DNA from: Antilocapra americana
Lineage: Eukaryota; Chordata; Mammalia; Artiodactyla; Antilocapridae
Assembly (NCBI GenBank): GCA_007570785.1
Contig: ML664159.1
Span: 3,513,951 to 3,577,950 of the forward strand
Length of the DNA: 64,000 nucleotides
Reading direction: 5' to 3'
Below are positions 1-10,950 of this stretch, piece by piece (position 1 is the first letter of the stretch; every line of letters starts with the position of its first letter). A program made the translations under genes and the position numbers. A model generated the notes under the pieces. That model ran no database searches and was not told where the DNA came from. It saw only the letters and a program-made list of their open reading frames with translations.

Positions 1-345
1 TAGCAAAGGAATACAGAAAGGTTTTTTGAGAAGGGAATAACTGATGTGGACTTGAAAGAATGAGTAAGTTGGCAGTAGATCAAGTTTAGAGGAAGGAACT
101 TCCAGGCAGATGGAAGAGCAAGGCTTAGAAGTGGCTAAGTATTTGAGATTTAGTTAGAAAACTGTTTGGCTGGACGAGGGTTACTGTAGAGCAATAGTAG
201 AATAAGCTAGGAAAGGTAGGTCAGAGCTTCAGGGTCTTTAGGGTCATCCATGGTCAGTAGGGAACTTCTGAAGGCTTTGGAGCAATGCCATGATCCAATA
301 GCATCTTGGAGACATTGTCTAATATGGAGTTGTCGGAACAGGCTG
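1..345 (-). mobile_element. Ancient L2-associated dispersed repeat fragment
   Basis: The text runs through phrases typical of the minus strand of an old mammalian L2-linked repeat: a 'rate and weight' tract such as 'gagtaagttggcagtag', then 'aacttccaggcagatggaagagcaagg', then 'tttggagcaatgccatgatcc'. The same phrases in the same order recur in degraded form near 53.4-54.2 kb and 60.5-60.8 kb in this window, which supports a dispersed repeat. It is strongly diverged, and the family name is uncertain. Confidence 0.35.
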
Positions 346-715
346 CCTGGCACCCACTGAAGCCCCTGTGACTGTCAGCTGTGTGAGCATGACCAGCTCT
401 TAGGAGTGGCTGGCAATACTGCTCACATACTGCCCAATTTGTAGACTTTAGTTCATCTTTGGGTTTATGTGATGCTTCTCACATTGAAGTGTTGAAGCAG
501 AAACAGCATTTTATATTGTTTATGAGTCTTAAAAGCATATTTGTTTGTATATAGTAACCCCTGGAAAGCCTAGGAAACCATTGGTGTTTACTGTTTGTGA
601 ATAAATGCAGTAATTACCATGCCCATGACTTTTGAAAGTACTTGTAGTCTGCTGCAGTAAAACAGGTTTCTCAGGCTTCCATCCATATGAGCTATTTGAG
701 GGCCTTGTGACTAAT
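346..715. other. Single-copy-looking DNA, no feature recognised
   Basis: AT-rich DNA with no open frame of note and no repeat that I recognise. Confidence 0.4.
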
Positions 716-872
716 AAGTGATTACCCAGAAAGCCTGTTAAATACCAGACCCCAGCAGGAATGGTTCTGATTCTGTAGGTATGGGATAAGTCTGGGTATG
801 GCTATTTATAAAAAGTTCTGAAGATGATTGTGACATAGAGGTAGGGTTGAAAAATCACTGATTACATTTAAC
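716..872 (+). mobile_element. MER5-type hAT DNA transposon relic
   Basis: Contains the order seen in non-autonomous hAT-Charlie (MER5 group) elements: a 'ccagaccccagcaggaatggt' block, then 'ttctgattctgtaggt', then a degraded right end 'gaaaaatcactg' resembling the usual gagaaccactg terminus. Coding capacity is absent, as expected. Heavily mutated. Confidence 0.55.
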
Positions 873-941
873 TTTTCAAACTTTTATAACAGCTTTAAGG
901 GCAAGGTTAGACTTGATACCAAATAATTTTAATTCTTATGC

Positions 942-2051
942 TTGTGGGCTGGATGAAGCACAAGCTGGAATCAAGATTGCTGGGAGAAATATCAATAACC
1001 TCAGATATGCAGATGACACCACCCTTATGGCAGAAAGTGAAGAGGAATAAAGAGCCTCTTGATGAAAGTGAAAGAGGAGACTGAAAAAGTGGGCTTAAAG
1101 CTCAACATTTAGAAAACTCAGATCATGGCATCTGGTCCCATCAATTCATGGCAAATAGATGGGAAACAATGGAAATAGGGACTGACTTTATTTTCTTTGG
1201 CTCCAAAATCACTGCAAATGGTGACTGCAGCCATGAAATTAAAAGACGCTTGCTCCTTGAAAGAAAAACTGTGACCAACCTAGACAGCATACTAAAAAGC
1301 ATAGACATTACTTTACCAACAGAAGTCCATCTAGTCAAAGCTATGGTTTTTCCAGTAGTCATGTATGGATGTGAGAGTTGGACTATAAAGAAATCTGTTG
1401 CTGCTGCTGCTGCTGTGTCGCTTCAGTCGTGTCTGACTCAGTGCGACCCCATAAATGGCAGCCCACCAGGCTCCTCTGTCCCTGGGATTCTCCAGGCAAG
1501 AACACTGGAGTGGGTTGCCATTTCCTTCTCCAATGCATGTATGCATACTAAGTCGCTTCAATCGTGTCCGATTCTGTGCAACCCAAAGAAGAGCAGCCCA
1601 CCATGCTCCTCCATCCACGGGGTTCTCCAGGCAGGAATACTGGAGTGGGTTGCCATTTCCTTCTCCAATAAAGAAACCTGAGCACCAAAGAATTGATGCT
1701 TTTGAACTGTGGTGTTGGAGATGACTCTTGAGGGTCCCTTGGACTGCAAAGAGATTAAACCACTCAATCCTAAGGTAAATCAGTCCTGAATATTCATTAG
1801 AAGGTGATGCTGAAGCTGAAACTCCAGTACTTTGGCTACCTGATGTGAAGAACTGACTCACTGGGAAAGACCCTGTTGCTGGGAAAGATTGAAGGCAGGA
1901 GGGAAGGGGATGACAGAGGATGAAATGGTTGGATGGTATCACTGACTCTATGGTCAAGCTCCAGGAGTTGATAATGGACAGGGAAGACTGGCATATTTCA
2001 GTCCATGGGGTCCCAAAGTGATGGACACAACTGAGCAACTGAACTGAACTG
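942..2051 (+). mobile_element. BovB LINE fragment (RT domain to 3' end), split by a BOV-A2 SINE
   Basis: RTE-clade reverse transcriptase remnant. The catalytic YADD is encoded at 1006-1017 and is followed by TTLMAESEE, but a stop at 1048-1050 breaks the frame. It then runs through the BovB region 'catggcatctggtccca', is interrupted at 1394-1667 by a SINE, and resumes with 'gagcaccaaagaattgatgc' through to the terminal 'actgaactgaact' repeat. The 5' part of the element is missing, as is usual for LINE insertions. Not a functional gene. Confidence 0.93.
1394..1667 (+). mobile_element. BOV-A2 SINE nested in BovB
   Basis: Starts with a (CTG)n head and carries two BovA units in tandem, each running from 'gtcgcttca(g/a)tcgtgtc' to 'ggagtgggttgccatttcc', joined by 'atgcatgtatgcat'. 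A perfect 9-bp target-site duplication 'ataaagaaa' flanks it (1385-1393 and 1668-1676), and the BovB text is continuous once the insert and one copy of the duplication are removed. It was mobilised by LINE machinery after the host BovB had landed. Confidence 0.95.
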
Positions 2052-2113
2052 TAATTTTATCAAATCTTATTAGCTTATCTAGAAAAAGTCTTTGCCAATC
2101 CGGGATCCAAACT

Positions 2114-2378
2114 GCTGCTGCTGCTGCTAAGTCACTTCAGTCGTGTCCGATTCTGTGCAACCCAAGAGACAGCAGCCCACCAGACTCTGCCATCCCTGGG
2201 ATTCTCCAGGCAAGAATACTGGAGTGAGTTGCCATTTCCTTCTCCAATGCATGAAAGTGAAGTCATTCAGTCGTGTCCAACTCTCAGCGACACCATGGAC
2301 TGCAGCCCACCAGGCTCCTCTGTCTATGGGGTTTTTCAGGCAAGAGTACTGGAGTGGGGTGCCATTGCCTTCTCCGAA
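2114..2378 (+). mobile_element. BOV-A2 SINE
   Basis: Dimeric BovA SINE with a (CTG)n head. The second unit contains 'gtgaagtcattcagtcgtg' and ends 'gtgccattgccttctcc'. A perfect 10-bp TSD 'gatccaaact' lies at 2104-2113 and 2379-2388. It sits just past the 3' end of the preceding BovB. Confidence 0.95.
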
Positions 2379-2388
2379 GATCCAAACT

Positions 2389-2754
2389 AGGGACTTCAAA
2401 ACAACCACTTCTGCTTTCCACTCTAATTTAAAGAGATTCCCCCTTTCTTCCTCTGGACTCCCTCAAACCAAACAAACAAAATCAAACCACCTGAACAAAA
2501 GACAGAAAATCTATTTACCTAAACAAGTCTCTGCCAAGAACCACTCCCAACTAACTTCAGTTAAGCTGAAATACCAAACTCTTTATAAAAACATAGCAGG
2601 AACATTGTCCATAAACTTAAGTGGAACTTTTTGTTTAACTCAGTTTCTATTTCAAGTTTCTATTTCATAAAAGGCAAGTCTTTGTTTTAATTAATAAAGA
2701 GTATTTTCATCTCCTTTCTAGGGACTACACTAAGTTCCTAGAAATTTAAATGGT
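2389..2754. other. Pyrimidine/A-rich DNA, no feature recognised
   Basis: Single-copy-looking sequence with short homopolymeric runs. The open frame that crosses it begins inside the SINE and has no independent support as coding. Confidence 0.35.
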
Positions 2755-3244
2755 AAAAAGCAGAGATATCACTTTGCCAACAAAGGTCCGTATAGGCAAA
2801 GCTATGGTTTTTCCAGTAGTCATGTATAGATGTGAGAGTAGGACCATAAAGAAGGCTGAGTACTTAAGAATTGATGCTTTCAAAATGTGGTGCTAGAGAA
2901 GACTCTTGAGAGTCCCCTTGGACAGCAAGAATATCAAACTAGTCAATCCTAAAGGAAATTAACCCTGAATATTCACTGAAAGGACTAATGCTGAAGCTGA
3001 AGCTCCAATACTTTGGCCAACTGATGTGAAGAGCCAACTCACTGGAAAACACCTTGATGCTGGGAAAGATTGAAGGCAGGAGAAGAAGGAGGCAACAGAG
3101 AATGAGATGATTGGATATCATCATCAATTCAATGGACATGAGTTTGAACAAACTCTGAGAGGTGGTAAAGGACAGGGAAGCCTGGTGTGCTGCAGTCCAT
3201 GGGGTTGCAAAGAATTGGGCACAACTTAGTGGCTGAGCAACAAG
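2755..3244 (+). mobile_element. BovB LINE 3' fragment
   Basis: Begins at 'aaaaagcagagatatcac' and follows the BovB 3' region without large gaps ('ttttccagtagtcatgta', 'gatgctgggaaagattgaag', 'agcctggtgtgctgcagtc') to 'ggctgagcaacaa'. About 490 bp, 5'-truncated, frames broken. Confidence 0.92.
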
Positions 3245-3451
3245 TGGGAAGCAGCTGAATAGCACAGGGAGCTCAGCTCAGTACTCTGTGACAACCTTAG
3301 AGGGGTGGGATGAGGGTAGGGGGTGGGAGGGAGTTTCAAGAGGAAGTGGATATATGTATACTTACAACTGATTCACATTGTTGTACAGCAGAAACTAATG
3401 CAAACATTGCAAAGCAATTACACTCCAATTAAAGTAAATAAATAAAACTTA
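3245..3451 (+). mobile_element. Ruminant L1 3' UTR/end fragment
   Basis: Typical ruminant L1 3' end: 'agcacagggagctcagctc', a G-rich tract 'ggggtgggatgaggg', 'gttgtacagcagaaacta', 'gcaaagcaattacactcc', and an A-rich end with AATAAA-like motifs. It lies directly between two BovB 3' fragments. Confidence 0.88.
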
Positions 3452-3665
3452 GAACATAGAGCCAATTCATTGGAAAAGATCCTGATGCTAGGAAAGATTG
3501 AAGGCAGGAGGAAAGGGGGACGACAGAAGATGAGATGGTTGAATGGCACCTCCAACATGAGTTTGAGCAAACTCCGAGAGATGGTGAACAACAGGGAAAC
3601 CTGGTGTGCGGCAGTCTATGGGGTTACAAAGAATCGGACCTGACTAAGCTGCTGAACAGCAACAA
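3452..3665 (+). mobile_element. BovB LINE 3' fragment (short)
   Basis: About 210 bp of BovB 3' terminus, from 'gagccaattcattggaaaag' to 'ctgaacagcaacaa'. The neighbouring BovB at 2755-3244 already reaches its own 3' end, so this is a second copy and not a continuation across the L1. Confidence 0.88.
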
Positions 3666-5204
3666 AGCAGGGCACAGCAGTGGATGGCCAGCAGGACGGT
3701 CGTCTATCCAGCCTGAGTCATCTGTTCCTGCTGGTGTCACTAGGAATCTACTAGTTTTCATATATCTGGGCACTAGATGAGTGTGCTGCTTCCACCCCAC
3801 CATGGGCAGGCATAAATACTGTGTTTGCCTCTGGCAAATTTATGTTGATACAAGAGGTAGCCGTTTCTACCCTGGGATTGCCTCTGCAGACACTCTTCCT
3901 AGAAAAGAGGTTGGTTTTCTTCTATCCCAGTGTGTTTTCATTCACAGGCCCTCCTCCCTTAAGCCCTCACCCCACCCCACCTATCTACTCCTCATTGCCC
4001 CCATCCCCTTCTCTAGGGAATCTCTTCTACTCCCTGGGGCAGCAGTGTTTTATTTACAAAGTCAAGCATTCCCATGAACCTGTTGTACTGTTTCTGCACA
4101 TGCATCTTTTACTTTTTCCTTGAGGATTGGACCTTTGAACAAATCAGAGAAGATGACTTATTTTCCCCCTTAGACACCATCACTTGCTACCCAAGGCATT
4201 AAACACCCAGCCGTAAGTACCAGGGTGATGCCAAAGTAACCAAAGTAAAAAGTTAGCCTTTCTCTGAAATTCAATTGATTCGGCATTGGCCGAAATTGTG
4301 ACCAAAGCCAGAGAATCATAAGCTTCAGTAATGAGTTTAACATAGAATTTTAAAGAATGCTGGCATAGGACTTCGTGAATATAAAGCACTAAGTTAGCCA
4401 GAACATCTTAATACATAATAGATGGAAAGTGGACAATTTCTACTTTAAGCAGACTAAGAATATAAATGGCAAGTTTGGGGTAAAGGCCTTTTCCCCCGCC
4501 ATGTTTATATTTATTCTATATCTTGCTATCATTAGATCATTCTCTGACTTTTTTGCAAGAATTTCCCTGGAGAAATACTGACTCTAAACCTTATTGTTAT
4601 ATTCAATGGACTACACACTACATACTTTCTTAATCTCAGAAACATGTTTGCTTGAAGTGGGAAATTGCATTTACTCACCCTAAGTTTGTGAAAGGAGATT
4701 AAATTTGATAGAATGTTTATTGCTAGAAATCAAGTTCACTCACCTGAAGTTGCAATGTACACATCAGCTCTGCAGCCTCCCTAACGTCATTCTGTTACTT
4801 TATTCTTATACAAGGGCCTTGACTTCATTTAGTTAAAAATCATCAAGCCCTTTACTTAGCTTTCTCCCTATAATGTGTCTGCAGAACCCCAAGACCCTAA
4901 CAGAAGTAGTTTTAAAGAGCCATATGAATTTTCCTCCACTGGTGAAAAAAAGGAAATACCAAGTAAAAACCTACTGGTAAATGCTTAACACTATTATTCT
5001 GCCACAGAAGTTTAAATGTCTTTCTAATATGTCTTAGTGGCAAATACACAACCTCAGAGTGACATCATCCAAGAGGACATAATCAGAGAAAAGTCAAGAA
5101 ATTAGGAGAGAGATATATTCAGTTTCCCAGGTCAAATGCCCAGTCCATCTTGGTGTCCAACGTGCCACTACTCTTGAGGAGATTAAGTTGGTTAATCTTA
5201 ATCA
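3666..5204. other. Mostly single-copy DNA, no gene recognised
   Basis: No repeat recognised apart from short low-complexity runs. Two overlapping frames of about 100 codons at 3781-4123 cover the same proline- and leucine-rich pyrimidine tract. They have no recognisable domain, and no splice or codon-use support, so I treat them as chance. Confidence 0.4.
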
Positions 5205-5340
5205 CATGAATGTATTGGTTATGTATACTTCCTTTGTCTCCCCATTTGTCTATCACTAGGGTGGAGGCTTTCCCCATTTATTGTATCCCAGGACGTCCTA
5301 CTAGGAAGTCAATAAATATTTGTTGAAATTTTTTTTTTTA
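5205..5340 (+). mobile_element. L2 LINE 3' end
   Basis: Ends in 'aggaagtcaataaatatttg' followed by a T run and 'aatgaatg', matching the canonical L2 terminus (…cactcaataaatatttgttgaatgaatg). The upstream part, 'cttcctttgtctcccc…', fits diverged L2 3' UTR. Confidence 0.6.
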
Positions 5341-5994
5341 AATGAATGCATGGATTCTCCCACAGTTCTGGATAGACTTTCACCCTATATTTTTTAAAGT
5401 ACTGTCAGAAAAATGTTAAGTTCTAGGACATAAGGGTTAAAGAGTTCATTAGCCATGGCAGCTCTTAGGGCAAGAACCCTTCCTTAGACACCCCAGCTAA
5501 CACACCTTACAGATGTGATACAAGAATACTATGGAAAACTTGCTCTGTGCCCATTGGCGCCTTGTCTCTGCTTGCTATATTTGAATATTTGTGAATGGGT
5601 ATTTTCCTATGAGTAGCTGATGTAGTTTTTGTTGTGTGGATGGATGATCAATGAGTTACACAGGTGTGAGTCTGGAGGAAAGAAGAAAAAAAAAAACCCT
5701 ATTCACCTTCACTACTCTTGTAGTGTATCTGCAAGGAGTCCAGCAGTATATACAAAGCAGTTACAATTTCTGGGGTATTCTATGAGTTTAACAAAAATAA
5801 GATAAGCAAACCAAAAAAAAAAACTTCCTATTTTCCAGTTTTATGGTCAATGTGAAGGACTTTTGCTTGGCACATTGTCAGCCCTCAATGAAAGTTAGTT
5901 GTTATCAACATAGGCCAAGGAGGCTCCTATTATTTGGAGGCTTATCTCTTTCTCTTGCCTAGTGGAGGTTTGCAAGTGATACGTCACCCAACGT
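5341..5994. other. Unassigned AT-rich DNA
   Basis: Contains two poly-A runs near 5687 and 5813 without recognisable elements attached. No coding signal. Confidence 0.35.
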
Positions 5995-6090
5995 AGAAAG
6001 CTAGATCTTCGGATGAGGACACTGGGGCCCCAGGAAGGTAAATGTCTCAGACCAAGTTATGCAAGTAAACCAGAAGGTCTGAGCCCCTGA
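5995..6090 (-). mobile_element. MIR SINE fragment
   Basis: Minus-strand MIR core: 'gatgaggacactggggccc', 'aggaaggtaaatgtctcag', 'ccagaaggtctgagcccc', equivalent to the usual gaggaaactgaggccc…gattcgaaccc order. Confidence 0.6.
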
Positions 6091-6376
6091 CCCTGAGCCC
6101 ACTGTGATTTCCACCAGCCCAGGTCCAGAAATTTCCAGACAAATAGAGCCTACATGTGTTTCAGAGCAAGGACTCTGGCACTGCTCTTATCATCTGCAGA
6201 CCCCAGAGAAGAGCAAGGGTGGGTTAAATATCTTAATGGAAGAGAATAATGTCCATGAGATGCAGGGGAAACCTCTCCAAACCTTTCCATATCTGCTTGG
6301 TGTCATATTTTCAAGACTGAATAGAAGTATAATCTTTAGGGATCACTTAATTTCGGTCACGTAAGATAGGAACAGT

Positions 6377-6597
6377 GCTTCCCAGGTGGCTTGCAGTGTA
6401 AAGAATCCTCCTGCAATGCAGAAGACACAGGAGACACGGGTTCAGTCCCTGGGTCAGGAAGATCCCCTGGAAGAGGGCATGGGAACCCCATGCACTCCCA
6501 GTATTCTTGCCTGGAGAATCCCATGGACAGAGGAGCCTGGTGGGCTACAGCATACAGGGTCTCAAAGAGTTGGTCAGAAGCAACTGAGCACACACTC
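6377..6597 (+). mobile_element. Bov-tA SINE
   Basis: Complete tRNA-Glu-derived head ('gcttcccaggtggcttgcag', B-box-like 'gggttcagtccctgg') followed by a BovA body ending 'gtcagaagcaactgagcac'. An imperfect TSD, about ataggaacagt/agaggaacaat, lies at 6366-6376 and 6601-6611. Confidence 0.92.
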
Positions 6598-6964
6598 AGG
6601 AGAGGAACAATTCATTGATTTAGACGAATGAATCACCAAAGGTCGGTTTTGTCCCTAAACTCAAGTAAACTGAGTAACAAGTCATCATGCAGTGAAGCAC
6701 AAAATAATGTTTCCCTCTTCCATTTCTTTTTTTTCCTGAAAACATGGGTATTTTCTTCATATCCAGCATTACCTCTGGGCAAAACTTAAACTAGCCCGCA
6801 CTTCTTACAAAGAAAGCTATTTCTTCCCACCTCTGTAGATCTGATCCAGAGAAATTGAAGGCCATGGAGATTGTGTCTTGAAGTTGATTTTTCCTCCACT
6901 GCTCCTACCATGGTTTCACTCTGAAAAATGTGATTCTGTTTAAGTTTTGGATACTCACTGGTGG
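6598..6964. other. No feature recognised
   Basis: Single-copy-looking DNA between SINEs. Confidence 0.4.
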
Positions 6965-7166
6965 TTGTTTAGTCACTAAATTATGTCCAACTCTTGGCGA
7001 TCCCATGGCCAAGCCTGCCAGGCTTCTCTGTCCATGGAATTTTCTAGACAAGGATACTGGAGTGGGTTGCCATTTCCTTCTCCAGGGGATATTCCCCAAC
7101 CAGGGATCAAATCTGGGTCTTCTGCATTGTAGGTGGATTCTTTACCAACTGAACTACCAGGGAAGC
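6965..7166 (-). mobile_element. Bov-tA SINE
   Basis: Minus-strand copy: BovA body from 'tgtttagtcactaaattatg' through 'ggagtgggttgccatttcc', then the reverse of the tRNA head ending 'accagggaagc'. Forms a direct tandem with the next element. Confidence 0.92.
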
Positions 7167-7170
7167 ACAC

Positions 7171-7384
7171 TCTCTAAGTGCTCTGTTAGTCACTGAGTCA
7201 TCGCTGACTCTCTGTGACCCCATGGATTGTAGCCCACCAGGCTCCTCGGTCCATGGGATTCTCCAGGCAAGAATACTGGAGTGGGTTGCCATTTCCTTCT
7301 CCATGGAGTCTTTCCGACCCAGGGATCAAACCCAGGTCTCCTGCATTGCAGACAGATTCTTTACCCCTGAGCCATCAGGGAAGC
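7171..7384 (-). mobile_element. Bov-tA SINE, second copy of a direct tandem
   Basis: Same orientation and structure as its left neighbour, with four bases between them. 'ccagggaagcacac' before it and 'ccagggaagcatac' after it look like a 14-base TSD with one change, so it probably inserted into the head end of the older copy. Confidence 0.92.
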
Positions 7385-7399
7385 ACCAGGGAAGCATAC

Positions 7400-8767
7400 T
7401 AGTCAAACTCTATTTTTAAACCAGTGTCTTTTCAGAATATTCTTTGACATCAAGGGAAATTAAAATGTTATATTGTCTTTGGTCTTTTACCTTGGGATTC
7501 AGAGTTTTATTTAGAGTTTTTCTTTTTAAGATACATGACTATTCCTAACCTGATTCCTCCTGGGGACACAGCTAGCAGATGGACTTGTCTCTAACATTTC
7601 AGGGAACAGCAGAACCTCCAAAGGGTAGATGCCAAGTTCAGAGAACTTTAGACAGGGCATAGTTGGAAGATCCCAGTGAGACAGGCTCTTGAGTGTTTTG
7701 AATTTTTATTCTTATTTTGAAATGAGGACCACACAGGTGGTTGGTTTAGAATAATTTGCCTTGACTGTTAGATGAAATTTTTGTAAAAAGGGAAATAAAT
7801 TTGCTTTTGTTCACCAAAGTTCCAAGTGGCTCAGTTTTGTGCCATTCAATAAGATGATTATGAAGTCACTATGACAAATGGATTTCCAGGCGCAATTTCT
7901 TGAAAATAATGGATAAAAACCTCCAGCAGTTCACTAATGCCAGGAGATACTATAATAATTGGTGATGCCTTGTAATGATTTTTAGAGCAAATCACTAAAT
8001 CCTTTGTTAAATTTTTTTTAGTCTCACAAACTGTCAACAGATGTTAGGCAAACATATACTTTTTATTGTTTTCTTCATCTTTTAGAATTTTGGTGCAAAT
8101 ATAAAAGTAATGACTGTCACAAAAACTGGCAGGAGAACTCTAAGAGTTTATTTAATAATTTAAGAGGAGATCCTAGATTTTCTGACTCTATCAAATTCCA
8201 ATTTCTGCATCTATTTTATGCTTGGGAGGTCTCATTATTGCAAAAATGACTGTTGGGTTTCCTGTGAATTTGGGTTCTATGAATCTTTCTAATCAAATCT
8301 TATTTGACATTGCAAATAGTAAAAATTCCTCTGTATTACCAGGAAAGGGAAATCCAATGTTTCTTTTAAGCCGTGTCTTTTTTGTTGTTAGAAGCATCTG
8401 CAAATGGATTACTATTTCTTAAACTACCTTTCAATCTATCTCCTAATAGTTAATGTGAAATGTTGCTGATGCTTATTAAAAACAGATTGTTGCTTAAGTA
8501 ACCTCTTTAACACTTAACTTTTGGATCCTAAACCAACAACAAACAGAACTATGAACAATGTCTGAGAAAGATGGCACTGAAAATCAATACCAGTGATCAT
8601 TAAAATAAGTTTAGCTGAAGTAGTTACAAAATTTTCCAAATAGTCTATATTTGCAGTAGAAGGAAAGAAATGGCCTTAATTTTCTCAGCAGACATTTACC
8701 AAGGGGTTCACACTCACAAGGAACAGGAAGATTTGAAGAACACATGTCACTGAGAATACTGTTCTGA
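7400..8767. other. AT-rich single-copy DNA, no feature recognised
   Basis: No repeat or coding signal found across nearly 1.4 kb. The one frame above 60 codons (8222-8422) lacks any recognisable domain. Confidence 0.4.
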
Positions 8768-8936
8768 GCATCTCAAAGTGTGGTCAACAGATCATTTGCA
8801 ACAAACCTTCATTCAAAATGTAGATCCAAGGCACCCAGACCTATTGATTCAGAACATCTGGGGCGAAACCCAGAAACATGAATTTAGCAATGTCATATGC
8901 ATTACAATTTTAGAATGATTAAGCTAAAGGCTCACA
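8768..8936 (+). mobile_element. MER5-type hAT transposon relic
   Basis: Starts 'gagcatctcaaagtgtggtc', the usual left end (tctcaaagtgtggtcc), and includes 'gacctattgattcagaacat' and 'ctggggcgaaacccag', the conserved middle of MER5A. The right terminus is degraded. Confidence 0.7.
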
Positions 8937-9635
8937 TTTTCTACAGGGGGAAGCAGACTTGTGGGCAAATAATGCAAATGAACTGAGTATAGAAAACTTA
9001 CAAAATCTTTTATGACAGAACAACTGAAGAGGAGAAGAAAACATTGTTCTATGTAAGCCCCTCTCAGGGAACATTAAAAGATGAGGCTTTATCCAGGTGT
9101 AAGCAGGTTGTCAAGGTCAATATGAAGCTGCATCTGGGACGCTGGGTACTGTAGCCCATGGAGGATAGTAGGTTTCCAAAATCATCCTAGCCAGGGTATC
9201 TGCATTAATTCTGCTCCACAGTTCTCTTTTCTATCAGTGACATTGTCAAACTAAAGCTTCATCTGACCAGAATCTCCCCTTCCCAAGCCAAAATGAATGA
9301 AAATAGAGAATGGAAGAATTGGAAAGGGAAAAGTTCACTGTGTATAATTTAGACCTGAAGGTAGCATGATGCAGGGAGATAGAGATCCAATTTCCTAAGC
9401 CAGCAGTAGCTCTGTGACTGTTGGTGCAATCATTCCTCAGGACCTCATTTCTTGTGAATGAAGTTCTCCACGATCCCTCTGCTGCATTTTAGCTCTGAGA
9501 CTGATTTGATTTGTGAGCATCAGTGTCTTATCTAATTGCCTGGCTGTTTAGACAAGCAAGTCCAGAATTTCACTGGCCTTAGACCTTTCCTGTAATCTAG
9601 TAAGGAACTGAAATGTCAGCATCAGCATCCCCTTC
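8937..9635. other. No feature recognised
   Basis: Single-copy-looking DNA, no coding or repeat signal. Confidence 0.4.
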
Positions 9636-9639
9636 GGAT

Positions 9640-9812
9640 GGCACCATGGTTAAGAGAACAAACTTTAGAATTAGGGAATCCATTGTCAGCTCCAGCTCTG
9701 TCATTCACCAGCTGGGTGACCTGGAACCATCATGAGAATAGTGCCCATCTCATTGTACTGTTGGGAGTACTAAATACTGTTTGTAGGATGCCAGGTCTTT
9801 GTCTGTTATATA
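9640..9812 (+). mobile_element. MIR SINE
   Basis: Follows MIR from its 5' part ('ccatggttaagagaacaaac') through 'tccagctctgtcattcacc', 'agctgggtgacctgg' and 'tgttgggagtactaaatac'. Diverged but nearly full length. The 62-codon frame over it is spurious. Confidence 0.75.
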
Positions 9813-9967
9813 CTGTTAAAAAATGATTAAAGAAGACAATTTAGGTGATACAAACTTTAACCCTTTATGAAGAAGAGAGGCTCCATTCCAAGAACTGGAA
9901 AATGGAACAGAAGAAAGGAAACTTTTATAGGATAAAGAATGAAAAACAAGGAAGAGTGGAGATCATT

Positions 9968-10060
9968 TTGTTATTTATAGAAATATTGAATCACTGTGTT
10001 GTGTACCTGGAACTCACAAAATATTGTAGGTCAATTATACTTAAAGGGAAAAAAGAGAAC
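9968..10060 (+). mobile_element. L1 3' end fragment
   Basis: The phrase 'attgaatcactgtgttgtg' followed by 'cctggaactcac', 'atattgtaggtcaattatac' and an A-rich tail is the terminal part of a mammalian L1 3' UTR. Confidence 0.6.
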
Positions 10061-10563
10061 AAGGAAGAGAAAAGTAGGAAATATCTGATTGGCTGGCACC
10101 ACAAAGTCACCTTTGTTTGGGGTACAAAGGAGGAAGAAGTGAAAAAAAGAGCTCAGGGCTGGATTGGTGTTTGGGGAATGGCTGACTGGATGTATTGGGT
10201 TCCTGGTCAAATAGAACATTTATGGGAACACTAAGTTTCAACTTGCTGACATGGTACCTGCAGCAGGAGTGGCCCCATCTTAGGCCTAGAAGGTTCTGTA
10301 GTTCTTCTAAATGAACTTCTATCTTAGTCATAGGAGAGCTATGTTCAAAGAGGAAGAAGAGTCACCATCTATGTCAATCACAATTAAAAAAGAAAAAAAC
10401 CTACTTTATAATCTATTACAGTGACATATTTCAAATATTTAACCTCTGGAAGGTGGATAATTATTTAATGTTTCCTCTTCTATAATGAAAGCATTTTCAG
10501 CAATTATTACATACTTATCAGTAATAATCATTATTTTTTGGTTTAAACACAGATAATTAATAG
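10061..10563. other. Unassigned segment, LTR-like features
   Basis: Contains inverted CCAAT motifs ('gattggctgg', 'ggattggtgt') and frames of 60-130 codons on both strands between 9845 and 10331. I do not recognise the sequence. A degraded LTR is possible, and single-copy DNA is equally possible. Confidence 0.25.
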
Positions 10564-10950
10564 AGTGCCAAAGAATTGATGCTTTTCAACTGCAGTGTTG
10601 GAGAAGACTCTTGAGCATCACTTGAACTGCAAGGAGATCAAACCAGTCAATCCTAAAGGAAATCAATCCTGAATATTTATTGGAAGGACTGATGCTGAAG
10701 CTGAAACTCCAATACTTTGGCCACATGATGTGAAGAACTGACTCATTGGAAAAGACTCTGATGATGGGAAAGATTGAGGGCACAGGAGAAGGGGACGAAA
10801 GAGGATGAGATGGTTGGATGGCATCCCTGACTCGATAGACATGAATTTGAGCAACCTTCAGGAGTTGGAGATAGACAGGGAAGCCTGGCGTGCTGCAGTC
10901 CATGGGGTTGCAAAAAGTTGGACATGACCGAGTGACTAAACTAAACTGAA
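10564..10950 (+). mobile_element. BovB LINE 3' fragment
   Basis: Clean BovB 3' terminus from 'gagtgccaaagaattgatgc' to 'gtgactaaactaaactgaa', about 390 bp. Open frames on the minus strand here are reverse translations of BovB and are not genes. Confidence 0.94.

Noticed and set aside
1396..1415. CTG triplet expansion
   Set aside because: The CTG run is the normal 5' head of BOV-A2; the same run occurs at 2114.
1148..2408. Frames of 89-235 codons on both strands as possible genes
   Set aside because: They translate BovB and BOV-A2 sequence; the recurring 'FSRQEYWSGLPFPSP'-type peptides are SINE translations that appear at many SINEs in this window.
6377..6460. tRNA gene (A/B box-like head of Bov-tA)
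   Set aside because: The tRNA-Glu-like head lacks a foldable acceptor stem and is joined to a BovA body; it is a SINE.
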